DNA from: Conus ventricosus
Lineage: Eukaryota > Mollusca > Gastropoda > Neogastropoda > Conidae
DNA: 64,000 bases
Direction of reading: 5' to 3'
Assembly: GCA_018398815.1 (NCBI GenBank)
Contig: CM031621.1
Location: forward strand, 1,505,088-1,569,087
This document shows positions 47,935 through 58,433 of the stretch, piece after piece. Each line of letters starts with the position of its first letter. Position 1 is the stretch's first letter. Both the position numbers and the translations under genes were made by a program. The notes under the pieces were generated by a model that was not told the origin of the DNA, did no database searches, and was given only the letters and a program-made list of their open reading frames with translations.

Positions 47935-48462
47935 TGAAGGGGTAGGGCCCCGGAAAGTTTGTTGGGAGCGATCATCATCCTTCCCCCGGTGGCGGACCGG
48001 GCCCAGTCCATGGGATAAGGGGTTGGCGTGGACTGTGGTCATGCGTTCACTTCCGTCATATCAAGGGTTCCTGTAATAGGTGCTGACTATCTTAGCCGAG
48101 CTCCGTAGTTAGCATATTGGAAAATCAGTCAGAGGGACACTTCCCCTCAACCAGGGTTATATCCCTTTTTGGTCTCTGTATCAGGTTGTAGTGACAGTTG
48201 TCACTTCAGTGAGGTTAACGGTAATGAATCACCAATGGTTCGGATTGTTCACTTTCATGGTTGGAAGGTTTGCTTAGTTGTTTGATAAATGTAGTATATG
48301 TATTTCCCCGTGTGATTCTATCGTGGAATGTTTGTATTGGATTCATCGTACTCTGTCGATCACAGAGAATTGGGTTCGGTCCCATTGTTGTGAAGTTGCA
48401 CATGCGACAGGTTCAAAGGAGCACTGTATCTCAGAGAAACAGATGCTTTTAGAAGGGGGGTT
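47935..48462 (+). mobile_element. 3' end of an internal region (fourth LTR-element fragment)
   Basis: It resembles the ends of internal copies 1 and 2, starting in the degraded integrase-distal part (GAGCGATCATCATCCT). It runs through CGAGCTCCGTAGTTAGCATA and the untranslated 3' part to the purine tract AGAAGGGGGG at 48451-48460. Quality is much better from about 48050 onward than in copies 1-2. Confidence 0.7.
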
Positions 48463-49968
48463 TGTCACGAGTTTGTCACGAGGCCTATGACGTTCGACCC
48501 ACCTAGGGTGGCGGAATTACTTATTTGTTTATTGTCGTTGCTGTTGTCGTGTTCCGTCCCTTTGGGTGGCTTGTGGTGCAGTTGCACCTTGGTGTGGTTC
48601 AGCTCAACTTCGGTTTGCTTTCTCTCTCTCTCTCTCTAATTCCACCGCCCGTGCTATCCATCCTGCAAGTTCACGGGTGGCCGGTACCTTTCTCTCGAAC
48701 TTTCTGTCTTATCGGCCTCTCGCCTGTCTTTTTACCTGTCGCACGTGCTTCGTTTCTTTTAGTTTGAAGTATGCTCACTCTGTGACGCAGCATGGCATGT
48801 TTGGCCGCCATTGCTGAGGGAGGTAGCTCTTCACTCGAGCGGAAGATGTCTCTGGGGGCGGCTGCTCCAGTCCTGGTTCTTTACCTTATCGTCGAGAGTA
48901 CAGTCTGTACTTTCAATTCCCGCAGTCGGCCTGTAGGAGAGGGACATCATTTCTTCTGTTTCCGCATCTTCGCCTCTGTCCTCTCGACTGGACAGAGGGT
49001 AGAGAGAGTCCTTTGACCCGCCTCTTCGGGGTCACCCACGGGTAGCTGGTAAGCATCAGTTTCGTGGTCTGTTTGTTTTGATTGTTGTTGTTTAGCGGCT
49101 TAGTCTTCTCTTTTGCGCAATTTTCTTTTGTTTTCGAAATTGTAAGAGAAATATTGTGTGAGACCTTTTCTCTGGTTAATTCATCTTTAACTGGCCATTC
49201 TAAATTATTTCCAAAATTCTTTCTCCTGTTTATGCATCTGGTGATGCGGTAGTCGGTGGGGAAGGGAGAGAACTGGTGATTCAGGGTTGGAACTTTCTTG
49301 GTCTCGCTCGTCCGCCCCTGTCACATTCGCCCGGGCTTTTATCCTTCGGCCACCGTCTGTTTGTGTGTGCAAGGAGAAAAGAGTTTTATGTTCACGAGCG
49401 TGCGTACGCATGATTTGGTCGTTCGGATGCGTGTTGGAGATTTGTGTTATTTTGAAATGTTTTTATAAAATGTGACAGTTATGCCATTGAATTACTATTT
49501 GCAAATGTGGTGGCAGTTTTTAAGCGATGGTCGCTGTGTTGATTTATTTCCTAAGGAAGGAAAACGTTAAGCGAGTGAGAGAAGGGTGAAGATAATTCAT
49601 ATTTGTTTTATAACCTGTTGATTTAATGCAGTCTTTTACCTGCATCGTGTGAGAAGACTTGATTCAATGGATTTACTGTGTGCGTTTAATACATTTCCCC
49701 TGCCCATCATGCGAGTGGCGAAAGATTTGACAGAGGGTCGACGGTACTGCGCAGGGTTCCAGTCCCCTTTTTCCCTTCCTCCTTCCTTCTTCTTTTCCTC
49801 CTCCCCACTCTCTCCCAGCTACGTCCCCCCCCCCCCGGGGGTTCACCGGGAGCACAAACGGATGGTGCCAGTGCTGGCGGGCCACTTCTGGCTAGACCCG
49901 AGAGATGGTGCCACGCGCTGGTCGGGGCCGCCTTGGTCGGGACCGGGACGTAGGGGACCCGCCTCCGA

Positions 49969-50024
<56 letters not shown>

Positions 50025-50564
50025 GAACGTCTTACTGCCCGCTTGGGAGTCGGGGTGTCGGCTTTGGGCGCTCCCTGCGAAAACCAAACCCGGTGGGAGC
50101 ACCTGTGCGACAGGGGCCCCCTGCGGACTTGCGGGCGGGATGGGGACGCACTCCGTGGTGGAAAAAGGGTCAATCGGGAAAATTTTTCTTTTAATTGGTA
50201 CTTCTATGTGTGGAATGCTGAAATTTGTGATTGGTACTCGTTGGTGAAATATTATTTATAATCTGCATGTTGTGGGGTTTTGGGGTGCTTGATTGGTTGT
50301 GCATGTTGTGTGCGTTGGAGTCTTGTTTGTGTTTTTGCTGTTGTGTGCGTTGGAGTGCATGATCTGATTGTGATGTTGTGTGCGTTGGGTGCTTTTTTGT
50401 ATCGTGCAGGTGCGGTGTTGGAATGTTATTTTCTGGTTGAATAAATGGGGGGGTTGTATCGTAATCTTTGTTTTGTGGTCTCTTGGGAGGTGTGAGGGCA
50501 GTCACTCCCTTCATCCCCCCTAGGGCCGATCCTGTCGGGAGACCTCCAGGGGTCGTCGTGGGCA
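48463..50564 (+). repeat. LTR 4, best-preserved copy (2.1 kb)
   Basis: Starts TGTCACGAGTTTGTCACGAG and ends GTCGTCGTGGGCA. It is followed by the target duplication CTGTC. It contains the AATAAA at 50440 and a 52-C run. It is terminal: host USP32 intron follows. It is about 170 bp shorter than LTR 1 and LTR 2, mostly through many small length differences. Confidence 0.85.
49971..50022 (+). promoter_or_regulatory. 52-nt poly(C) tract in LTR 4
   Basis: Fifty-two uninterrupted C residues followed by GGGAACGTCTTACTGCC. This is the longest of the four LTR poly(C) tracts. The poly-Pro and poly-Gly ORFs across it are artefacts. Confidence 0.85.
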
Positions 50565-50569
50565 CTGTC
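50565..50569. repeat. target-site duplication, right copy (CTGTC)
   Basis: CTGTC directly after LTR 4 matches 25471-25475. This makes 25475 and 50570 the two sides of one insertion site. Confidence 0.7.
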
Positions 50570-50828
50570 AAACCCCGGCTGGGGAAACCCCGCTGACTTG
50601 AAAAATCTTTGAAAAAAGCTGAGGTCCAGGGGCCACCTTGGCCCAAGTGGAGCACAAGGACAACACCCTAGTGGTGGGGCCAAGGAAAAGGGAAGAAGTT
50701 CCCTGGCCAAAATAGAACCTAAGCAGTTTTTAAGCCCTTTTGTGGTCTCTCCTGATAGACAAATTACTATGCAGGAAGCACAGAAACAAAACAGAAACAA
50801 ACCCCAAAAAAAACAACTCCACACACAT

Positions 50829-50832
50829 GATT

Positions 50833-50873
<41 letters not shown>
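50829..50873. repeat. (CA)n microsatellite
   Basis: About 22 CA units in the USP32 intron. Confidence 0.95.
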
Positions 50874-50877
<4 letters not shown>

Positions 50878-50996
50878 TCCACCTACACACATATTTTGTT
50901 TTATGTCTCGCCAAACTTCAGATTTCAAATAAAAAAAAGCATTCTATTTTACTGTGTATTACTATTAAAGTACAAAATCTGTTCTGTTCTACTCAC

Positions 50997-51100
50997 CCCA
51001 ATATTGACATACTCCATCCAGGTTCCACCACTGCATACTGATGAGGTAAAACACCTGTCCCACCTGCATCTTGTGTCTGGCTTCTCGCTCCAGCCAGTTC
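50997..51100 (-). CDS. USP32: USP32-type deubiquitinase, exon with ISMQWW motif
   Basis: Acceptor GTGTCCAG at 51101, donor ATTGGG|GTGAGT at 50997/50996. It reads NWLEREARHKMQVGQVFYL, ISMQWWN, then in a shifted frame WMEYVNIG. Vertebrate USP32 has the same pattern at the start of its DUSP domain: WLERE, then an ISMQWW run, W, and EYV. The first base G completes a Gln codon with CA from the exon at 53763, giving IVQ-NWLERE. This copy lacks two bases (AC) after WWN compared with the duplicate at 40601-40707, which reads WWNTW. The frameshift is therefore either a local error or an allelic defect. The LTR insertion begins 430 bp downstream in the following intron. Confidence 0.8.
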
Positions 51101-51471
51101 CTGGACACACCACAACCACCCAGTCTCCATGATAAGGCCCATAAGGTGTGTGGTGCAGACAGATGTAGTGTAGCTGGGTGTGATGCATTGATGGATGGAT
51201 GGTGTGGTAGGGTGTTGTGTGGCATACTGTGACATCATCTCCTGGGTACGAGGTATGGTGTATTGTGATGTTGTGCTGTGACTGGAATTTTTCTACTGAA
51301 GCCAGGCTTTTTTCTATTTTTAAACACTTAACCTGTCCAAACAAAGACCTCAGCAGTGATGATTTCCTAAAATTAAGGGGTCAGATTTGATACAAAAGAC
51401 TAGTTTCAAATTTTATAAGGGTCACAAAAGTATTTTGGGGATCATACTCTTTTTTGTTAGAAAATGTACTG

Positions 51472-51473
<2 letters not shown>

Positions 51474-51525
<52 letters not shown>
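51474..51525. repeat. (CA)n microsatellite
   Basis: About 26 CA units. The duplicate copy at 41098-41150 has interruptions. Confidence 0.95.
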
Positions 51526-51879
51526 GCACAATGTGACTGGCTCATACACATAAATACACAGCAAAAGAAAATGTGACTGAAATGGATAAGAAAAGATATA
51601 GTTATTAAAGTTAATACAACACTTCAGATTATGCTAAACATTCATTCAGATTCCTGTTACAATGTAAGTAAAGTGTTATCAACTAAAGCGAATAAATAGG
51701 AGCACCTACACTATCAGGATTTTCACAGGGAAACTTGGTATACAGGATATCCTCTTTGATTAACATCACAGAATTTCTACCACGTGAGCCATTTTCGTCA
51801 CTGCCGAAACATTTCATTGCTTGACCATATTCCAGTTGCTATGCAATGATCATCAGAAGCCCAATGACATACAAGAGCA

Positions 51880-52010
51880 GGCCAAGGGGGTGGGGGTGGG
51901 GGTGGGGGTGTTAGTCAAGAGGTGAGGAGTGGGGTGGGTGGACAGGGGTGAGTGGGGTTGGGCAGGTGGAGGGAGGTGGGGGTGGCGGGAGGGGGGGGAG
52001 GCATGCTGGT
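51880..52010. repeat. G-rich low-complexity block
   Basis: GGTGGG/GGGTGG-type sequence with several G4-capable runs, about 130 bp, in the USP32 intron. It has a counterpart at 41535-41670. Confidence 0.8.
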
Positions 52011-52884
52011 CTGTTTCTACTGACATCAGTGCTGCATGGATGTGGCTGGGGAAGAGGCCGTCAAAACTGGCGGACTGTATGTACACTGACACGAATATCG
52101 AACTCGCAAACCGAACGCCACTTTACATTAAACCAATCCTCACATGAGCTACAAGGACAGAAAGGAGATCATCAAGTAAAAGAGGCGCAAGTCTCACGTG
52201 TATTGGTGAGAAGGAACCACTGGTGGCAGATTGTCAATTCTACACCATGGCTGCCCTCAGACAAGCCATTTTTCAGTGTTTCAAGAATCTATCCTGAGAA
52301 GACTACAAAGGGTATTTTTTGTGTGGCAGCACATGAAGAATACATTGAAAAGCCCGGATGAAACAAACATGAAAATAAACAACTAATCAGAATTTCTCTC
52401 ATTCTACAATGCACGGCTCTAGCAGTATGGTCTGAGACTGGTATGTGGTGTAATGTGGTCTGCTGTAGTAAGATGTGATATAGTGTGGTATGGTGTGGTT
52501 AATGCAGAGGTTCTGCTAGATCAGCATATGACGGTATTTACAAGTAAAACTTTACTTGTGCCAGTGAAAGATAAAAGCTCCGGCACCACAAACTGACAGG
52601 CAGACTTAAAGCTCTTGAGTGGCTTTTCTCTCTCCAGCTGATTCAGTAAAGAATGATTTCTTCTCATGCACCGTCCTGTTTCGCCTATTTCTGCTGCTGC
52701 AAACTGAAAAGTTGGAAAACACAGCCACACCAGTCCTCTGGTATTATTCAAACCAGGCATGAACATGAAACAACAAGCCACACTGTGTCTCCCATATCCA
52801 TCCCTTCCACCCACTCAGCAGCGAGCACCATGACTGGCTGCTGATGCACAGGCTCACAACGACCGTCTGGATTCTGCATTAAAA

Positions 52885-53780
52885 AGCAGTATCATACTGC
52901 GTTACTCTGGGCCTAGGTCATTTGTAATAAATACTGAACTATTTTGCCTTCAGAGTTGTATAATACTGTGTTACTCTTGGCCTAGGTCATCTGTAATATA
53001 TACTGAACTATTTTGCCGTCAGAGCTGTATAATACTGTGTTACTCTCAGTGTAGGTCATCTGTAATATATACTAAACTATTTTGCCGTCAGAGCTGTATA
53101 ATACTGTGTTACTCTAAGTGTAGGTCATCTGTAATACATACTGAACTATTTTGCCGTCAGAGCTGTATAATACAGGGTTACTCTAAGTGTAGGTCATCTG
53201 TAATATATACTGAACTATTTTGCCTTCAAAGCTGTATCATACTGTGTTACTCTAAGTGTAGGTCATCTGTAATAGATACTGAACTATTTTGCCTTCATAG
53301 TTGTATAATACTGTGTTACTCTAAGTGTAGGTCATCTGTAATATATACTGAACTATTTTTCCTTCAAAGCTGTATCATACTGTGTTACTCTAAGTGTAGG
53401 TCATCTGTAATAGATACTGAACTACTTTGCCTTCAAAGCTGTATCATACTGTGTTACTCTAAGTGTAGGTCACCTGTAATACATACTGAACTATTTTGCC
53501 TTCAAAACTGTATCATGCTGTGTTACTCTAGGCCTAGGTAACCTGTAATACATACTGAACTATTTTGCCGTCAGAGCTGTATAATACTGTGTTACTCTAA
53601 GTGTAGGTCATCTGTAATATATACTGAACTATTTTGCCTTCAAAGCTGTATCATACTGTGTTACTCTAAGTGTAGGTCACTTGTAATATATACTGAACTA
53701 TTTTGTCTTCAAAGCTGTATCATACTGTGTTACTCTAGGTGTAGGTCATCTGCAATACATACTGAACTATTTTGCCTTCC
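52885..53780. repeat. 69-bp minisatellite overlapping a USP32 5' splice site
   Basis: About 13 copies of a 69-bp unit. On the minus strand each unit contains GGCAAAATAGTTCAGTATAT, preceded by TTTGAA-type and TACACTTAGAGTAACACAGT sequence. The last unit (53761-53780) is the exon end itself: GGAAGGCAAAATAGTTCA is exonic, and GTATGTATT is the donor. Between 42590 and 43512 the duplicate copy is scrambled. Confidence 0.93.
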
Positions 53781-53824
53781 TCTTCTCGACTTTGTGGCCT
53801 GAGGCCCAGAACAATGTGACAAAT
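53763..53824 (-). CDS. USP32: USP32-type deubiquitinase, short exon before the DUSP region
   Basis: A 62-bp exon with acceptor TGTTTTCAG at 53825 and donor CA|GTATGT at 53763/53762. It reads ICHIVLGLRPQSREEEGKIV. Vertebrate USP32 has an almost identical CHIVLGLRP run followed by EEEG. It joins in phase 0 to LLSQ of the exon at 56035, and in phase 2 to NWLERE at 51100. The donor is not preceded by the usual AG. It lies inside the first unit of the 69-bp array, so about a dozen near-copies of exon end plus donor follow it in the intron. Confidence 0.88.
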
Positions 53825-54319
53825 CTGAAAACAGATCAGAAAATGGATTAAGTCAAGACCCAAACAGAAACGATTAAACAAGGTAAAGTAAGATTCAAAT
53901 CCAATCTGGCTAGATCAAAGTTAAAGCAGTGGGAAAATCATTCATTTAACGAGCTTTTGCTGAAACTGAAGCATGCAGGGTCTGGCTGGAAAGAAACATT
54001 CACTTCATTACAGCAGGTGTTCAGTAAAACTCACTTTCACATAACCTTCTTAAAATGTCTAAAACAAACAAACAAAATTTTTTTCTACTCATCTCCTATT
54101 CCCACCTTATAGACTGAATCTTTGCCCTTCAATGACAAGCAAAATACAATTTTAAAAGAACAGTCTCCCTGCCCTGTTGACAAGCCAAAACCTGACTACC
54201 TGCCTTTCAAGAATGATAAATATTCCAACTGTCACAGTCATGGAGTTTCTGTCCATATTTTTTCTCCCTCCTGTGACACAACTTCACCAGTGATAAGGAA
54301 TTTTACAACTTATAGTAGT

Positions 54320-54760
54320 TTTTTTTAAAGTACTTACCTGTCCAAACAAATGCCTCATTCCCACTTGATTTTGAACATCACCATATATATCATTATGATC
54401 AACAACAACAACAAAAAAGAAAAAAAAACCTGATTAGGAAAGCAGGGAGCTAACCTTGCTTCCATACTGAGATATGCAGCTAATAGTGATCAACCTTAAT
54501 AAGTTCTTTTTTTTTTTTGTACCATATTCAAACTAGTTCACTTTCGCACTTTTTCCCTGAGGCGGGGAGAAAGGAGGGCATAACAGCTGTTTCGACAGTT
54601 TAGTATATCATAAAACATTCTTTTAGAAGTAAAATACATTTTAGGACTTAAAGTAGTTTTAATGTACTAATGTACTTACCTGTCCACCAAATGCCTTCTC
54701 TCCACTATGTGTGAAACACCACCATACATCAGGATCTCCATTATAAAAAAAGGATTAAAA
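54320..54760 (-). repeat. two copies of a dispersed repeat carrying CCTGTCC-AACAAATG / GTAAGT motif
   Basis: TACTTACCTGTCCAAACAAA at 54331 and TACTTACCTGTCCACCAAAT at 54673 read on the minus strand as TTTGTTTGGACAG|GTAAGT-type strong donors. The second is followed by CCATACATCAGGATCTCCAT, which recurs near 60680. They appear to be ends of a dispersed element rather than exons; the short readings do not match USP32. Confidence 0.6.
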
Positions 54761-56034
54761 AATGGAGGAAGGGAGCCAATCTTCCCTTTAACCATCAGGC
54801 CAATAGGAGTAGTCTCCCTTAGTGAGTTCATCCTCAATTCATCCCGACAGCCTGAATTCAATTTTCAAAACACGAAAGTCCAGAATTTGCAATGTGGACA
54901 TCAATATCATCATCTTCACAACACTCTTTCTCTTTGTTGGAATCACTGAATGTACCTGAATCAGCCAGGGGTATGGCAAGGTCGGCCCTTTTGCTTCTGG
55001 GACCCCTGTTGAAACTCCACTCTGCAACCGCTCAATCCTGAGCCTTGTGGCAGGGCCACCAACAAATTGTCCAGCCACTCCTCTTTAAGTATGAGGCGCT
55101 GAGGGTTCCAGAGCACCGAGCAAGAGTGAGAAAGAGGCTGGGAGAGGCAGCTGACTCTCTTGCCAACACAGGTTGACTGTTATGCAGGTTGACCCACATA
55201 TCAAACTCACGTAACTAACACCACAATCTTTGCATGATTTACAAGGCGAAAAAGGAGAACATTCAGTACAGAAGACACAGGTTTCAAGTATGTCGGTGCA
55301 AAGACACCATGTGAGGCTTGAAGATCAGACACAAGTGGAAAATGAGGTATCATAAGGTTTCAATGACAACTGGGAACAAGGCAAACGACAACAGACCAGG
55401 CCATTTAAAGTGAAAATGGAAACAACTACCCGAATTCCCCTTTAAGGAGCAGGAGAAAAGGTTGCTTCTCCTTCAGAAGCAAACACAAGCTTAAACAAGC
55501 ATTTGTAGGAATTCACTGTGTCTGAAAACACGACAAAGTTGGAAGTCATAGATGACAGAGGCATGTTCCTTCAGCAAGGAAAAGGAGAAAACTGAAGCAG
55601 TTTTAAATAAAGAAATGAACTCACTAAGAGCAATCAGCAGTGCTGACTATCAGGATAGAGATGCGAGGTTAGCTCCTAGCTCTCCCACTTCAGTTTCTTG
55701 GGGAGGATCCTGATGGTACAGCCACGCTCCATGCAATGTGGGAATGTGGTATTTGTTTGGACAGTAAGTATGAGAAAAATGCTTTTGCTTCTGAGGGTTC
55801 TTTACCTGGCACTATGCATATGTTGCTGGTTGATTATCTCACCTGAAGGCCAGCACCTAAGCCATCTAACAAAATCTAGCTTACAAAGACGTAAGTAGAA
55901 ATAGAAAATGAAAAGGCATAATTCTTAGAGAAAGACATGTTCCTAAAACAACATTGGGGTGTTATTAAAGAGAGAAAAAACACCAGACATCCAGGTAAAA
56001 CTGTCAAATGCCAACATTGTGCCACAGCGTGTAC

Positions 56035-56118
56035 CTGACTGAGAAGGCTGAGAAAGTCGTCTGTCAAGTTGTTGTTGACAGTCCACATGAGGTAGTCTTC
56101 TTGTGAGATGGATCCATT
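56035..56118 (-). CDS. USP32: USP32-type deubiquitinase, exon after the EF-hands
   Basis: An 84-bp phase-0 exon, acceptor TGTTTGCAG at 56119, donor CAG|GTACAC at 56035/56034. It reads NGSISQEDYLMWTVNNNLT and DDFLSLLSQ. In vertebrate USP32 the corresponding stretch has the same x-G-x-x-x-x-EDY-x-x-W-x-V pattern, then F-x-x-LL-x-Q, the end of the EF-hand module. It joins HDTNK of the upstream exon and ICHIVLG of the downstream exon without any phase conflict. Confidence 0.88.
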
Positions 56119-56404
56119 CTGCAAACATTGTGTTCACCTGTTAGTTCCTGATGCTCACATCCATGCCTTTACATCAACATCAAGCACTGTTATTGCTACA
56201 GAAAGTCTGAGCATGATTAAAGGTCAGTAAAACTTACCTTACTGTGACCATGAACTATCATCAGTCTGTATGAGAACAAAACATGAAAGCATCAACCCAC
56301 CATATTCAAAACGATGAACAAACACCAAAGGGAAAAAGACAGGGGCTAACTCCAACAGAACACATTCAAAGAACGCAGGCTGCACAAACCAGCCTGCAGG
56401 TTTT

Positions 56405-57185
56405 GTGCTGCCAGACAAATTTAACTCTTTCATCCCTACCCTTTCTTCCTGGAAAACCGGGCATCACAAAATCCCTCCTTTCCTTCCTGCAGCCCGGAAA
56501 ATCGATTCTCGCAGTAAGCGCTTTGAACTTCACATGAGTCGCGTCATTGGTACACGTCATGACCCGGTCACTTGCGGAGCAGTGTTTATGAATGGAATGG
56601 ATGCCAGACGGCCTCCCAGCCTCATGTTGTATAAAATCAAGAACAACCTAGTCAGCTGCCCGAGGTTAAAACAGCAACTCCATCCTCCCAAGAAGAGAAA
56701 GCGACGAGGTCACGATCAGCGGTTCAGCCAACTAGCTGCAGACACCGACTACCGGCTAATGTCGTTCCTCCCACGAACAATTGTGGACTGGAACTCCCTA
56801 CCCCTGGATACTGTTGATGCCCAAACCCCTGACACATTTGTGTCACTGGTCAATAGGCACCTTCAGTAGATTTCTAAATAAAGCTGTCTTATTGTGTGCA
56901 TGGATGAGTGGAAGTAAGTTGCGGGCCTGAGCTGCCTACTGCAGCCTGGGGCCAGCTAGTCCATAGTAATGGATAAAAGCGACCGTGGTAGCCTGGCTTG
57001 ATAGCAGCCTGGCTTGATAGCAGTCTCTCTTTGCTCTCTGGGACTAACTGGCACAGAGTAAGGTGGTAAGGTCGTGGAATTAGGGAAGGATAGCTCCGAC
57101 ACATTCCTAAGTCAAGACTGGCAGGCAATGAAGTGAAAGAAAACAACTGGTGATACTGACTCACAAAGAAAAGAAGAAAGAAACA
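56405..57185 (+). mobile_element. LINE-E: 3' end of a non-LTR retrotransposon
   Basis: An open frame to 56869 ends with RRGHDQRFSQLAADTDYRL, MSFLPRTIVDWNSLPLD and TPDTFVSLVNRHLQ before the stop. This is the post-RT C-terminus typical of CR1/Jockey-type LINEs, where SFLPRTIVDWN is diagnostic. About 300 bp of 3' untranslated DNA follow and end in AAAGAAAAGAAGAAAGAAA at about 57167-57185. It is 5'-truncated, lacks the RT core and lies antisense to USP32 in an intron. Confidence 0.85.
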
Positions 57186-57387
57186 TGGCAATAATGACAT
57201 ATCCACATTCAAATCCAAATAATCATGCACATACACAAGCACACATACTCAGACACAAAAAGAATTACACACAACAACCATGCATGCTACCTCACTCCTA
57301 CAACACTCTCTCCATCACCCCCACTTCTCACCCAACCATCCCACCAATCCCCTCCCCTTCCATGCCCCCATCCCCACCACAACAGAC

Positions 57388-57462
57388 CTTGTTGGTGTCA
57401 TGACAAGACAGGATTTCCTTGGCCACGCTAGCTGGGTCCATGGTTGGCATGTCCTGGGCAGC
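57388..57462 (-). CDS. USP32: USP32-type deubiquitinase, EF-hand module exon
   Basis: A 75-bp phase-0 exon, acceptor GTGTGCAG at 57463, donor AAG|GTCTGT at 57388/57387. It reads AAQDMPTMDPASVAKEILS then CHDTNK. Vertebrate USP32 shows MD-x5-EGIL-x2-HDTTK at this point, the helix and loop start of an EF-hand. The upstream neighbour ends SPEAL and the downstream one starts NGSISQEDY, all phase 0. A 33-bp array begins only about 9 bp upstream of the acceptor, leaving almost no room for a normal polypyrimidine tract. Confidence 0.87.
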
Positions 57463-57470
57463 CTGCACAC

Positions 57471-57935
57471 AGCCACCACCACTGATCATGAGTGTTCCAT
57501 CACACCCACCACCACTGACCATGGGTGTTCAATGACCCCCACCACCACTGACCATGTGTGTTCAATGACACCCACCACCACTGACCATGGGTGTTCAATC
57601 ACACCCACCACCACTGACCATGGGTGTTCAATCACACCCACCACCACTGACCATGGGTGTTCAATCACACCCACCACCACTGACCATGGGTGTTCAATGA
57701 CACCCACCACCACTGACCATGAGTGTTCAATGACACCCACCACCACTGACCATGGGTGTTCCATCACACCCACCACCACTGACCATGGGTGTTCAATGAC
57801 ACCCACCACCACTGACCATGTGTGTTCAATGACACCCACCACCACTGACCATGGGTGTTCCATCACAACCACCACCACTGACCATGGGTGTTCCACCACA
57901 ACCACCACCACTGACCATGGGTGTTCAATCACAAC
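57471..57935. repeat. 33-bp minisatellite abutting a USP32 3' splice site
   Basis: About 14 copies of a 33-bp unit: CACCACCACTGACCATGGGT plus GTTCAATCACACC. Because 33 is a multiple of three, open frames run through it (219 residues plus, 169 residues minus). They encode only the 11-residue periodic repeat and are not genes. Confidence 0.95.
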
Positions 57936-58084
57936 ATGACGGCTGTACAAACCCTCCAGGGTCTTTCCTGGTTTCTGAAGGTGGAAAGCCACCAAACTAT
58001 TGCACTGAATGAAACCCTATGTGCCTGTAGGTGGGTCGGTGTCCATGTCTGCACAAATGTGAGCAAAAGCTAATCTAAAGATCT

Positions 58085-58433
58085 GTACTTGAGTGCACAA
58101 ATGTATGTATGCACCGTTTATCTGCATACCTTTATGTATGAATGTATATGTCTACTTGTACCTATGAATACATACATGACCATGTGTGTATGTAGGTATA
58201 CATTTATCTACACATGCATGCACATGCATGTGATTCTGTTACAAGGATGCATGCGCCATTATGTCAATGTGCGTTGGTCAATTCAGATGATGAAAGAGAG
58301 CAAAGGATTTCAGCACAACACTTCAGGGAGTTGTATTCATTGTGAACTTTAATGGAAAAGTTCAAAATCATTTTGTAAGCACAAAATCAGCAATGATTAA
58401 AAAAAACCTTAATAGGGAGATGTATTCATTGCG
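58085..58433. other. intron, ATGT-rich
   Basis: TATGTATG/ACATGCATG-rich sequence to about 58235, then plain intron. No exon seen. Confidence 0.6.

Noticed and set aside
49649..50261. Pro-rich and Gly-rich ORFs up to 181 residues
   Set aside because: They run through the LTR poly(C) tract and have no domain; the same place in other LTR copies is not open in that frame.
52000..52100. Minus-strand reading SASFDGLFPSHIHAALMSVE with an upstream CAG
   Set aside because: The flanking USP32 exons splice in matching phase without it and it resembles no USP32 segment; left as intron.
54840..55150. Minus-strand reading EEWLDNLLVALPQGSGLSGC
   Set aside because: No family match; the exons on either side join directly. 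Its presence in both copies is uninformative because they are duplicates of one locus.
57280..57995. 219-residue plus-strand and 169-residue minus-strand ORFs
   Set aside because: Both are the 33-bp minisatellite read in frame; the real coding exon here is the 75-bp USP32 exon on the minus strand at 57388-57462.
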